Source: Icerya purchasi (Eukaryota > Arthropoda > Insecta > Hemiptera > Monophlebidae). From it: DNA of 64,000 bases. Where the stretch lies: contig CM077115.1 in assembly GCA_039619475.1 (NCBI GenBank), positions 101,554,393-101,618,392 of the forward strand, read 5' to 3'. Positions 37,436 to 51,989 of this stretch are shown here, piece after piece. Under the pieces are notes generated by a model. The model saw only the letters and a program-made list of their open reading frames with translations. It did no database searches and was not told the DNA's origin. Positions within the stretch are counted from its first letter, which is position 1. Each line of letters opens with the position of its first letter. The translations under genes were made by a program, and so were the position numbers.

Positions 37436-37447
37436 TATTGCTCTAAA

Positions 37448-38030
37448 GATATATCATCATTCAACGTGTTTACGGCGTACAAAGATAAAATAACACCCTA
37501 AGGCTAGAACACTACGGAATGAAAAATTTGAAAGTGCGAAAGCTGTAATCATTTTAAAACCGAATAAGTCCAAATAAGCCGCTATGAAACTCACTCTGAA
37601 ATAATCCCTCAACTAACAAAACTATCAAAACATTTCGGACATTTAGACGAATGTCTAAATCGCAACTGTTATACTCTTCACGTCCAATCAAAGAACATCG
37701 AGATAAATCACACGCTCTACATGCGCATGTGCTGCTTCGTTCACACACCGCTATCAGCTTCGTACAATTGCGGGGAGCGAATCTATGTGCGGCGAAATAA
37801 TTTCTAATAGGAATGCGGCGTCAACAAAATCACTGCGGAGACAGCGCGGTTCAACGAGGTGAACATTAACACTGGTTGCATCGTTAGCAGCTGCTTGCAC
37901 GAAAACGTATTCTATGCAATAATCACCTCTTTAGAATATGTTCTGAATTTTCGATAATTTCATTTTACACTTAATTCGATCCGGCGGTTAATCCCTCGAA
38001 TATTTCTCGTTAATATTATTATAATTTCCA
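37448..38030. other. Unassigned spacer
   Basis: Slightly less AT-rich than average; no frame or motif recognised. Confidence 0.4.
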
Positions 38031-38126
38031 GCTGCTACAGTTTCTCCGAGTGGCGAATCAAATTGTGAGCATCGGAGACAAACCGCCGATTACGATTACG
38101 ATCCTTAAAAAGGTGTCCGCAACATA
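38031..38126 (+). other. Exon-like open stretch after an acceptor, unproven
   Basis: TTTCCAG is followed by an open frame LLQFLRVANQIVSIGDKPPI and then TITILKKVSAT before a stop; AAAAAGGTGTCC could act as a donor. There is no homology I recognise, and the length is within chance. Confidence 0.15.
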
Positions 38127-41062
<2,936 letters not shown>

Positions 41063-41165
41063 CTTTTTTTTTTTTTTTTTGCCAACTACCGTAACCTAGT
41101 AGTTGGTGTTAAGTGGTGTTTCGTTCGGCTAGAATATCCCGCATGGTATCTTCTAATAATTCAAA
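41063..41165 (-). repeat. Short poly-A type retroelement fragment, copy P3 (reverse)
   Basis: A T-run (41063-41080) followed by GCCAACTACCGTAACCTAGT, then GGTGTTAAGTGGTGTTTCGT and CGGCTAGAATATCC. Reversed, it gives the same word order as P1 and P2 ending in poly-A. Confidence 0.65.
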
Positions 41166-42981
41166 CTTGTGAATGCCCGCAGTTGACGTGTCCCTAATAA
41201 AGAATGAAAAATAATAAAAAAAAAAAAAAAACACTTTTTTTTTGTTACTTTTGTGTAGCAGCTAAACTCTGGTCTCTATACTCTCTCTCGTGAAATGCTC
41301 AATTAAAATTTCCCGAATAAATAAAAATCGTATAAACTATTGTACGGAAGTCACACATTCGTGAATCATTGGAAGACGGTGGTTTGTAACATCCAATTGG
41401 TAGGCACTGTCTTAGTCTTATTTTTGAGCGAATTTTATCACTGGACTACAATATGACACTGCGCCATTTCTTTACACTGAAGTCGGTTAAAACTTTTATG
41501 TAATTTAACGAACGAAAATTTTACAAATAACTTTTTCCAAATCATTCAAATTTTGCCAGTCTACACGCGTAAATGAAGACGATGACACTCCCCTCACGCC
41601 TAACGTGACGACGCCCATTTCAGACATTTGTATCAACTAAAACTTCATGAATTTTTTTATAGTACTTTAAGGATTTTCGTCCGGAAGAAATAGATTAGTA
41701 CGCGTACTACTTCGTACAAAAACCGGAAAAAGTAAACTTTGAATCCAGTAACTGCTACGACATTTACAACACGTAGAAATGCAGAAACAAGTAAATCTGC
41801 AGACTTTCAGACGATATAATATTATCTAATTAGACAACTTACGTGAACAGTTGCGTGCAATTCACCTATTCTTGTATGTTAGTTTCTTGCACATATGTAG
41901 ATAGATAAATTACTGTAACCTACGAAATGCAAATCTCGCCGCATATGTATACTTTTTAGTGTTTTACATTTTTTTTTTTTAATATATATTAAACGTGTCG
42001 GCACAGATGATGATCTAAAAAAAAAAAAAAAAAAACGCTACCTTTAATGATGATTATTTTGAAAAAACAAACTCACAGCGTTCCTTACAAGCACATAATG
42101 CAATGCAGTTAAAAAGCAAAGTTAAAATAACCGCTCAAATACGTTCTAAACTAACAACTGACTGTGTCGAAATGCAGCGAACCAGGATATTCTCATAAAG
42201 ATCCGTTGATCCACAAATCTCCCTGGCACGCCATACTTTTTATCTGATCACAATTAATCGGAAACGATTTTTTTAACTACACCAGTAATATCTTCCTTTT
42301 TTTTTTTTTTTTTTTTTTTTGATTGTAGCAATAAAACGAGCGAAGAAAAAAAGTGTATTACAATAAAGCGGAATCGTATTGTGTAATTCGTAATAAAATA
42401 CTCCCCTAACAAAAATACTTGAGCTTAAATCTTCTGAGCATTAAAATTAAATGAAAAATTACCGGAAAAGCATTTCTATAATATAACTCTGATGCTAAAT
42501 TCTATATACTAAAATGAATAGATCTAAAAGCGAATGCAAACTTATCAGACGGAACTTTAAACACTACCGCGAAGCATTATAGAAGCAACAAATGCTTTTC
42601 ATTAATAATTTAATAATATATAGAAATATTCTAGACGTTGTTCAAAACGTATGAAAATAAATCAACCTTATATAGCGTAACAAAATTAAAATTATCGGTT
42701 TATCACGAGAGTTCGCGATATATATCATACGTATAATCATAATCACTTTGAAGAATCACAAAAATAATCTGTTTGAATAAGTTTAAATGTTACTCATTCC
42801 ACTAACGAGATATTAGAGTTTCCAATGCTCGTAATAAGTATTATAATACGCTAGCAACTCAATTTTGTGCTTTACACTGCCTTAAGTTCTCGACTTGCAA
42901 ATCTAATTTTAGCCGTTATCAACGGCTAATTCTATTTTTTATAAGCGCAAGAGATAAAAGCGCGTTAAAAACAGAAAACGA

Positions 42982-43012
<31 letters not shown>

Positions 43013-44598
43013 TGTTTAAAATTAACAAGTGACACGCAGTTTCACGTAGAGATATAAGGGTGCAAATTTGAAAAAAAAAACCTCAAGGCCACAATGAAAC
43101 CGAATTAACTAGTGTTGCAAAAGTCGTATATGTATACACGAACCGTCTCTAAGGTATATTTTCAAATAAAATGCAATTAATCACACAGTGACCGTTTCGG
43201 ATCCGTACCGGACTAATTTTAATCTTATTTCCCTTCTCGGACACGGAACTTATCACCAGCACTATTACTGTTATTGTTACTATCCCCTTCGTGGTTGTTT
43301 TTAATAGTCTCTCTATTTTCACGTCATTATTTATCGTTTCCTGCAATACAATGTAAAAATGATTGATGCTGAAAACTTTACTGAATTACAAGAAGGTTCC
43401 ACAGTTGAAACTTTTTCAATTTACAAACATGAAGAAACATACGCAGAAGATGTTGTTCACGCACACACACATACGCAAATTCACTAGAAGGTAGTGTTTT
43501 TCATAATTGGGTGCTGCTTTCGTGCCTATTTGAAAAGAGAGGGCTTTATTCATTCTGCAGCTTTTCGATTTGAAAAAAAAAGAAAATAAAAGTTGTTTCA
43601 ATTTCAATTTTTGTTTTTTCCGGTGAAAATAACGGTTTTTCTGGTTTTCGATTCAATCCCGATTATTAAAATTTCGTATTTCGATGGTACGTTTTTTCTT
43701 CTTTTTTTACTGTATATTAACGATTTACCGAACGTAATGCAGCATACTCTACACATCATACGCGGATAGATCGAAACCATTCAAAGAAATAAGAAATATT
43801 GAGGTGCTTTGATACTCCGAAAGAATGTCAATAATTTAATCTATCGGAGTAATAACGTACAATACATCTAAATGTAGACTCATTTCATTTACACGCAACC
43901 CCAACCCCCAGGAGGAAGTTTTTTTTTTTTTTTTTTTTTTTTTATAAAGGATAGTTGTGCCACTGGAACTCCGGCATTTTGTTAAAATTCGTACAGTCGA
44001 GGAAAATGTTAGCTTTAACGATGCGAAATATGTAGTACGAATTTCGAGTAACTTGAAACACACTTTTAATTTTATTTACTTGGAGTTTCGTGCGGACATT
44101 GGATATAGACAATGATTTGATAGAATTGAAAAGTACAGAACATTTTTAGAAATACCTGCGATACAACTTTGTCAGATCAAGCGATGATGCGTACACAAAT
44201 GTGAAGAAATACTCTGAGACAGTTATACTTGAAATAGCATTTCGCTTTTTGCACAATTTAACGCACGACGGGACAAATCGACCTGTGCTAGAGAAAATTC
44301 ATATTAAAGTTGCAATTTCTTGTGTCCGGCCAACTCGTAGACTGGCAATATACTAGTTTGCGAAAACTCAGCGTTATGTACGTTTCCTTTTTCACTATTA
44401 TTCACATATGGTACAACAAACTCAGAGAAAAAACATCACGAACTAGGCATATTTCACAATCACTGTATAATGAATTCTCAAAAAACCGTTAAGAATTTAA
44501 GGATACGAGGCTAAAAGTTTCCCTGTCATTTTTAAGCGAGACTATTTCTACACGAGTGTGTGTGTGTGTGCGTATGCGGATGTATATTTCTATACAGA
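41166..44598. other. Intergenic with simple repeats
   Basis: A- and T-runs at 41216-41231, 42018-42035, 42297-42320 and 43919-43942, and (AAT)n at 42985-43011. No supported gene. Confidence 0.45.
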
Positions 44599-44880
44599 TG
44601 GTTTTAACGTGCTTGGCTACTAAACCAGAGGTATAGTGGGATTTCGGGAGTTGTCTCGTTCCGGATCCAAGTCGCTCCCAGATTTACCCAGCCCGAAATA
44701 ACTGGGTAGCAGAGAAATCTGGGAAAGTAAAGACAACCACCGAGAGAAAGGAACGAGTCGTCACAATATTCTCATCAGATTCATTATTAGGCTTAGTACA
44801 CATTGTGAGCCTTAAATTCGCAATCCGCGACGACACCCTGTGTCAAAGGTACGGGGGGACTTACTTTACTTTACTTTATC
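44599..44880 (+). repeat. tRNA-related SINE, copy S2
   Basis: TAACGTGCTTGGCTACTAAA then CAGAGGTATAGTGGGATTTC aligns with the S1 start; CAGAGAAATCTGGGAAAGTA and ATATTCTCATCAGATTCATT align with the S1 body. The tail ACTTACTTTACTTTACTTTA is a short pentamer repeat. The A box is diverged. Confidence 0.8.
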
Positions 44881-45189
44881 CGAATAAATAATGTTAAATT
44901 ATCTCGTTGGGCACGTTCATTTTTTGTATTTATTATTGTTTCAACGTACGTCTACATTTACTGTTTTTATCACGCTGGAGTGTGCGCAGTTGGCGAAAGT
45001 TGTTATACTAGCGCTTCATACAAACAAAATAAATTAATTAATGGGCTGTATTCGAGGATAGCCTTTTAAAATTAATTTTCTCCGATAAAAGCATCATCGA
45101 AGGAATTTTTTATTCTTCATACTCAAATACCCGCTTGTTCTTATATTTTTGGAAAGTACTAAGAATCGCATTTACTAATCTGCAGGCGA

Positions 45190-45690
45190 TATTAAATGAT
45201 CGGAAAATAAAGATGGAAACGAAAATGAAAATTAATCAGTGCTATGTAATGTCGATAGCAAAATATGCCTCCTCAGAGACTTGGACGTTAAACGCGGAAA
45301 GCATCAGATAAACACATTTGAATTGTGGACGCTCAGACGAATGTGGCGGATATCATGGAAAGAGAAGAAAACAAATAAAGAAGTGCTGCAGAGAAGCGGA
45401 ATGGAAAAAATGACCTTAGTTGATGACATCCAAAAGAGGAAAAGGAAATACCTGGCGCACAAAATTAGAGAAGAAGGACTATTCACACTGGCGATACAAG
45501 GCAAAATCAAAACCGCCGCGAGGAAGAAGATTAGAAATGATGTCAACAGGGCTGGAACAAAAAACGCTCAAGGACATAATTAATGCCGCGAGGAATAGAA
45601 GAATATAGAGCCAAATATTTATTCGAACAAATGTTGGTGTATGCAATCTTTGGAAACAAAGACGCTACGTGATGACGATGATGACAGAAT
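45190..45690 (+). pseudogene. 3' end of a non-LTR retrotransposon (reverse transcriptase C-terminus)
   Basis: Frames on the + strand read IAKYASSETWTLNAES (near 45260-45300), then after a frameshift INTFELWTLRRMWRISW (near 45305-45360), TNKEVLQRSG, KRKRKYLAHKIREEG, LAIQGKIKTAARKKI, then YRAKYLFEQM and a stop. The E-x-WTL, F-E-x-W, RRM-x-R-ISW, EVL and AxKIxxE series is the C-terminal block of CR1/RTE-like element polymerases. A TGATGACGATGATGAC tail after the stop fits a LINE 3' end. Catalytic parts are missing and the frame is broken, so it is dead on arrival. Confidence 0.83.
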
Positions 45691-47973
45691 CGAAAATTTT
45701 CCTTTTGCGACCCCAGGAGCAATTTCCTATTAGAGAGACAAGGCTTTACTACATTATAGGACCACCATCGATATATTCCGTTTTTTGCAGTGATATTCTA
45801 TTAAAACGGATAATAACGGTCGTCTCGTTACTAAATATAATTTTACTATAAACAAAGCTGCGATAAACTAAAAAATCATCAACGTGTATATTAATAAAGC
45901 GACGGTGTCGCTGCTAGTGTGCGACCACCGAACACAACATTTGGCTTCGGCTACCTTTGACGAAAATTGTTTATAATGTATTCAGCAAAACGAGTAATTA
46001 CGTCGTTCTCGGTTCTAAAATCGGAAGAATATTTCAAATCGTACTTAAAAGAATTATTACTACTTCCGAGAAACACGGATATTTTTAAATATATTCGAGT
46101 CTTCTCCTTATCATTATTTAAAACAAAAAAAAAAAAAAAGAAGAAGCTAATGATTTAATCTTCTAATTAATGAACAATCGTTCAGTGCTGCTGAACAGAT
46201 TTTTTCTGATAGCAGAGGTTGGGAAACTTTTTTATCATTTTTAACTTATAAAGAGTTTATTAATTTTTAGCGATATTATCTTAACAGTCGCTAATTCTTG
46301 TTTCCCTACTTTCCGCTAATGAGTATACATTATTCATAAATTAAAAGTTCCGTATAAATAATAAGTTTTATCAAAAATATAAGGATAGAAATCACTTTAA
46401 TTACCCGTCTTTAAAAAATCTGACGTATATATTTACCGAAGTAGTACAACATTTAATACTTATATGTGTAGCGGTTAAAATCGTTTTCAGAAATGTTTTT
46501 TTGATTTGTCATCTAATAAAAAATTAAAAACTATACACTGTCTACGAAATTAGAAAAGGGTAAATATAATCGAGTATTTGGAAATGAGAGGAACCTTCGG
46601 TTTCGTCCGAAATTCTTCAACTTCGGTCGAACTTGGTCATCACACTTTAGTCGATTATGAGCGATAACGTCAATGTGCCGGAAACAAAAATTGCGCTCTG
46701 CACGTGACTTTTTTTACTATTCATTAAGAGTAAAAGGAAAAATATTTCGGTTTTCGTATTCAAATTTTCGTTCTGAAACTAAATTACCGACTTTTTTTTT
46801 TTTCTTCAAGTTCCCGATTCCAGTTCGACCATACTACTTATGAGAAAAATTTTGCGAAAGTTTTAACTTGAGATATTTTTCATTTTCTATGACGTAAAAA
46901 TTACTTTTTCAACCTCAATGAAAAACATTTCATACCGACGACACGTTTCTCAATAAATTAAACAACTTGTAAACATTACATATTGCGAATAAATTTCTAT
47001 TTTCAGAAATGTCTTTTAACGAACACCGATGCCTTTCAAGGATACAATCCCGTAGTACTCATGGTGCACTTGTAATTACAGTATACTACAGTGCTGGGTT
47101 ACCGAAGAATCAGTGTTTTGCTAAAAGTTTTAATTATATTTCTCGAAATATATAAAAGTTAAGTTCACACAACAAATACAGTCTCAGAAATGGAATATCA
47201 AAAAAGTATAGCCCGAATTAGAACGTATTGTTTGTAGGGGCTTGCGAGAAATTTCTGTCCCTTTAACACGCTTACGTGTAAAAAATTAGTATTTCGCCAC
47301 CATCATTCTTTTACCAAAACCAAAGTGAGAGATTATGTAGCAACGAAAAACTTGAGGGAACAGACAACACCATCGCTAGTTTACACGGATAAAGAAAAGA
47401 AATAAGAAACATTTGAGTAAAAAAAAAAAGAAAAAAAGAACACTTTATAAATATTCGGAGAATGTCGTCTCGTCGAAAAGGACAGGGAGCTCTTATATCA
47501 AATATTAGACTGAACCGGGAAAACAAAATGCAGCGACAAGGAAACTAGCTCACTAAAGAGATTAGAAAAAAACAGAAATTGAAGTAACTTACCAATTAAA
47601 AAGTGATGGATACGGTTATAAATTAGAAGAACAAAAAACGCACAAATATATATTATCCAGAAAACGTACTGTTATAGAAAGACGTAGAAGGAATAATATC
47701 CGAATAATAACAGGGAAATCGGGAAAACAATAGAAATAACACCGCCCAAAAAAACTCATCTGCAACATAAAACCCAAAAAACAAACAATGATTCGCGGTA
47801 GCATTCAGATAATCAAGTAACCGTAAGACCAACAGTTACCGCGCTTTTGTTCTTTATTCTGGCGGCAATTTAAAATTATGATGAATTTTGGTATCATTTC
47901 AATTTTTGAAAATTTTTCATTATAGAATATCATTTACAACGCCGTTTGTTAATTATAAAAAGTACTAGTAATT
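45691..47973. other. Intergenic, no supported gene
   Basis: A-run at 46124-46138. Short open frames only. Confidence 0.45.
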
Positions 47974-48087
47974 GAAACACAAATACAAACATAAGAAACA
48001 AATGTGTAAATGTATAAACGATACATACTGCTAAATGGTATGTATCGTGTTTATACACATTTACACATTCGTTTTATTTGTGTTTCG
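47974..48087. repeat. Long hairpin (about 50-nt arms, short loop)
   Basis: GAAACACAAAT at the left pairs with ATTTGTGTTTC at the right, and the inner arm AATGTGTAAATGTATAAACG plus ATACATAC pairs with GTATGTATCGTGTTTATACA plus CATTTACACATT across a loop of about 9 nt. A few bulges only. The size is within the range of insect microRNA precursors or small palindromic MITEs. Confidence 0.8.
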
Positions 48088-48346
48088 TGTTCCGGTTACT
48101 ATAACAATTTTTTATTACGACTCATTTACGAATATTATAAATTATGCGATACACGGAATGTAAACAAAAAAAAAAAAAAACAACTCTGATTTATTATCTG
48201 AAAAATTTTAAACTTACACGTAATCGTTGAATGAAGTTTTGTAATAATAAATTTTAAACTTAAGGAATTACACCGCTTTGAAATCGTGCTTTTTCTGGAA
48301 TTTACCTTTTTTCTGAGAAAACAATAAACACTAGTGTATAATTTAT

Positions 48347-48349
<3 letters not shown>

Positions 48350-48379
<30 letters not shown>
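48350..48379. repeat. (TA)n microsatellite
   Basis: A pure TA array of about 30 bp. Confidence 0.9.
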
Positions 48380-48382
<3 letters not shown>

Positions 48383-48529
48383 AAAAATAAATATAATTTT
48401 TTTTTTTGCAAAAAGGCAGCCGCGCTGAACGTGATTGTAGTAGACACCGTATTTTTTAAAAAGCAAAAAAAAAAAACATGTGAAATTTTTATCCGCGCGG
48501 TTGTATCTGAAACGAAATTATTTTCTAGT

Positions 48530-48760
48530 TCAGTCAAGCACGATGTTTCATGGGCTCAAGGTTATTCCATATGTTAACCTAAAGATAACACTATATTATA
48601 TTCACGTAATATTAAATTCAAAACAAAGAAATCTGATTTTTCGCGCCGCCGCAAAAAGGGAGATACGTTACTTTCGCGTTTTTTTGAACTTGTCGCCAAC
48701 TTCGAAAGTTTCGTTAAGGTTAATGAAATACGGTTTCCTTTAACCGACAAATAGCGATCT
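48530..48760 (+). repeat. Interspersed repeat Q, copy 2
   Basis: AGTTCAGTCAAGCACGATGT, AACAAAGAAATCTGATTTTT, GCCAACTTCGAAAGTTTCGT and AAATACGGTTTCC appear in the same order as at 24030-24215. This copy has about 45 extra bases (48645-48690). Confidence 0.65.
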
Positions 48761-50040
48761 TTCCACCGATATGTTGCCACATCATGCCCGGAAATATCCT
48801 ATTTTAAGTATTTTTAAAAATGTGTTTCTTCTAATTGATTTAGGATAATTATAAAAAAAAACAAGTAAGAGTAAAATATATAACCGAAAAAATGTCAGAG
48901 TTTTCGCCTTTTATGGTATAAAAATAATTGAAAAAACCATCATGGTGGCCACTCAAATGTAATCTTTAAATTCCCGATTTTCCTGGTCTAAATGCACCCG
49001 ATTTCCTGATTACTAGAATTATACAAAAAAATAATGGAATTTTTTTTGTTACTATTGATATTTGACCACCTCGCAGCGTATTTTCTATAAATAAAGCAGA
49101 ACTCTTCATAGTTTATTATCGAGTAAAGTATAGTAAAAAATACATTCATTTTTCGCTTCAAATGATTTTTTTATTAAAAATATCGTTTTTGGCTATTTTT
49201 ACCTTTTTTTCCCGGTTCGGTGGCCTGGGCCCTGACTACAACAAAAAAAAGAGAATAAATTGAAAAAGTGATTACAATTACAAATATTTCTATCCGTTTA
49301 CAGAAATCCCAAAAATAAACTAGTTAAATTTTTTTTCAGGCTCCGAATTTTTCTTAAATCACGCAGCTGAAAAGTCGGCAACCATTCCCAGCAGAGAAGT
49401 TCGTGTGGCTTTTCCGAGTTTCTTTACCAATTCCCAGTAAATACGGGGACGAACACGCTTTCGTAATTATCGGTAATAGCTGTTCACATACTGAGAAGTG
49501 TTTGTTCTCAAGATTCTATTCTGAAATCTATGAACTTTGACTTAGATTGACACTAATAATTGCTTAAGGAGTGATATATCACCTTGTGATTTTTTTTTTT
49601 TTTACGTTTTTTCTTTATTGGCTTCAACACTCCCTAAAGTATCCAAGAATGATTTAAAAATTGATTATGAGGGGGGGGGATGGGTCAAAAATTCGTTTTT
49701 CCGAACATAGTCGCGAAGCAAAATTAGCGGTTTTTCAAGTGTGCGCGGAAGCATGCGTTTGAGGTCTATATTCTTCTTTATACAAATTATACCGACACTT
49801 CTCAACTTCCAGCTTTCAATTTTGATTAATAGATGCCTCTTCTACCCCTTATTTTGAGGCTCCTGAGAAATCAGCTGTTTGTAGAAAATCCGTTAGAACG
49901 TACAACAGTTAGTGTTTGGCTTCTTCCGTGTATATCAGTGTTCCGGTAAAAAAATTGTTAGTACGGATTCGGTACTTGCAGTGTTATTTTTTGACAATGT
50001 TCAAGTTACAAATTAATCTCCGATCGCATCATTAAATTCA
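48761..50040. other. Intergenic, no supported gene
   Basis: T-run at 49589-49602 and G-run near 49671-49679. No frame recognised. Confidence 0.45.
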
Positions 50041-50339
50041 CGATCTCTCGAAGAACGTCGCTCTAAGTTGCATCACTGCTTTGTCTTTTATCTTGTCAAG
50101 GATGCTTACACGGCTAAAACCAAAAATCCCCGTGTTCGGTAGCAAGTCCGGTTGTGTCGGGGTAGAGACCACATTACTGTTTGAGTGGTAGTGGTCGAGG
50201 GCTAAGACAGTGACATGTGCCTGCGGCGAAAGCGCAGAATACTGTATATCGGATAGCGTCGAGTTAAGAGCGGTTCTGTAGATCCTCCAGTGGCAAATCT
50301 GTTCTCGATACAGCTGTTTATATTGCTGTTTTATACTTA

Positions 50340-50580
50340 AACGATGGTTACAACGGATTAATGCAAGTTACGGATCTATCGGACATAACAATCGTCGGAT
50401 TAAATTGTTACAATTTCTATACCGAAGCCGACGCCAAGCGCACTTCCCTTTCCGCGCGATCGCTAACCGAAGAGGCTAAAACTGCCCACAGGGACGTAAT
50501 TTCGACAAGGAACAATGAGAAGGAAGAAAACGTCAAATTAGAAGTACAATTATATGGAGCAGGCATAGCAGATTAGAGGT
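50340..50580 (+). pseudogene. Possible C-terminal scrap of a mobile-element ORF
   Basis: The frame LSDITIVGLNCYNFYTEADA then KRTSLSARSLTEEAKTAHRD and ending LYGAGIAD resembles the C-terminal G-x-x-x-x-x-Y...KR...S.+..+...K..R...Y.AG.. pattern of uncharacterised insect transposon-linked ORFs. The start is not clear and upstream frames are broken. This is a weak recognition from memory; it could be an unrelated short exon. Confidence 0.35.
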
Positions 50581-50733
50581 AAAACGAAAATTTCAACAAA
50601 ATTCTACTACTCAAAACTTTAAACAGCAATATCTCGAATCTGTGTTTGTGTTTTTCAAACTGGGCGTAAGCTCCCTCAATTTTTATCTGATTGACTTAAA
50701 ATGTTAACTGCAACTTTAAAATAAGATTTTCTA

Positions 50734-50865
50734 GTGAACATCGTAGGATTTTTTTTGATAAATTGATTTTTACAGATGATTTTCAACCGACTTTTTTGAA
50801 AAAAATCAAATCACCGCCATCATTTTTTAAATCAATTTTTCGAAAAAATATCCTACGACGTTCAC
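50734..50865. repeat. Imperfect hairpin (about 48-nt arms)
   Basis: GTGAACATCGTAGGATTTTT at the left pairs with AATATCCTACGACGTTCAC at the right, and ATTGATTTTTACAGATGAT pairs with ATCATTTTTTAAATCAAT. The loop is about 40 nt. Confidence 0.75.
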
Positions 50866-51359
50866 TTCATTTTGAGCTATATTTTAAGAAACTTTTTGGC
50901 TTTTTGTTCCAGATTGAAAATTGTGACCTGTAAAAGACCGACCGATTTTTTTATTTTTTTTTTTACGTGCGCTGCTGTGCCGCTATTTTGTATTGTACGA
51001 ATTAAAGTAAAACATGTTTTTTGTAGTTAGACTACTTTCATATGCACCAAACCTCATATCTCTATCTCTTTTCTTTCGTTCGTGGTAAGTCTCAGAAAAT
51101 CACCCGAAATTTTGTGAGCGCAAGGTGATCTTAAGAAAATTGTTCTGCGAAAATAATTCCACTATTAACCGTACTACCTTTCATCAGTTTCGATAGTCGG
51201 TCACTTGATTGTTTGTATGCACTTTTAAGCCAGCTAAGTTTCTGAATAGGTATTTTAACTTCCTTCCTTGGCTAACCACACTGCATTCTTCCCGTTATTA
51301 TTTTCAATGATCTATTAGTAAACATACCATTGTACGCAATCGCGCGTCGATGCCGTTGC

Positions 51360-51422
51360 GATTCGTGAATTCGCAATCACAACACCCTGCACTAAGGGTA
51401 TTATAGAATATACTTTACTTTT
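51360..51422 (+). repeat. 3' tail fragment of the SINE, copy S3
   Basis: GAATTCGCAATCACAACACC then CTGCACTAAGGGTAT and ACTTTACTT match the tail of S2 (AAATTCGCAATCCGCGACGACACCCTGTG). Confidence 0.55.
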
Positions 51423-51639
51423 CATCAATACAATAGATAAATCAAAAAAATTAAATAAAACACTACCAACGCGGCATAAAAATCATAATCAATCAAACTT
51501 AGCGATAGAGAAGCGTCGTATAATAATAAATCGGAAACGCTTTTGTTTCTTTGGTATTAAATTTTTCGGTAACTTACATCGAACCGTTATATCAGTATTT
51601 AACAGCGCGTCAACATTGTACAAACATAAATGAATAAAT

Positions 51640-51657
51640 AAATAAATAAATAAATAA
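51640..51657. repeat. (AAAT)n tetranucleotide
   Basis: Repeated AAAT units after ATGAATAAATAAAT. Confidence 0.85.
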
Positions 51658-51973
51658 TCGGAGAAATACTAGCGAGAGGAAGTGAAAAGAGCACGCGCAT
51701 CTCGAAAAACAAATTTAGCGCCGGAGCGGTTAATCGAAAAAAAATCGGCAACTAAGAAACAACGGTAGAGAGGATCGGAGTAAAAGTTATAGGTGAGTGA
51801 GAAAAAGAATAGGAGTGTCTGGCAGAAGTTCCTGCGCCGATCACACGACGATGATCGGCGAAGCATTCGCGAAATTACTGCAAATGCACACACGTGGAAC
51901 TAGCAATGTTGCAAAAAAATATCGTTAGCTTGACTATGACGCGTGTATAAATAAAACACAACCGGAAGTGTAG

Positions 51974-51989
51974 TTTATTGAATTTTATT
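51974..51989 (-). terminator. Paired poly(A) signals on the - strand
   Basis: AATAAAATTCAATAAA on the - strand with a GT-rich downstream stretch. The candidate user is the zinc-finger gene. Confidence 0.4.
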
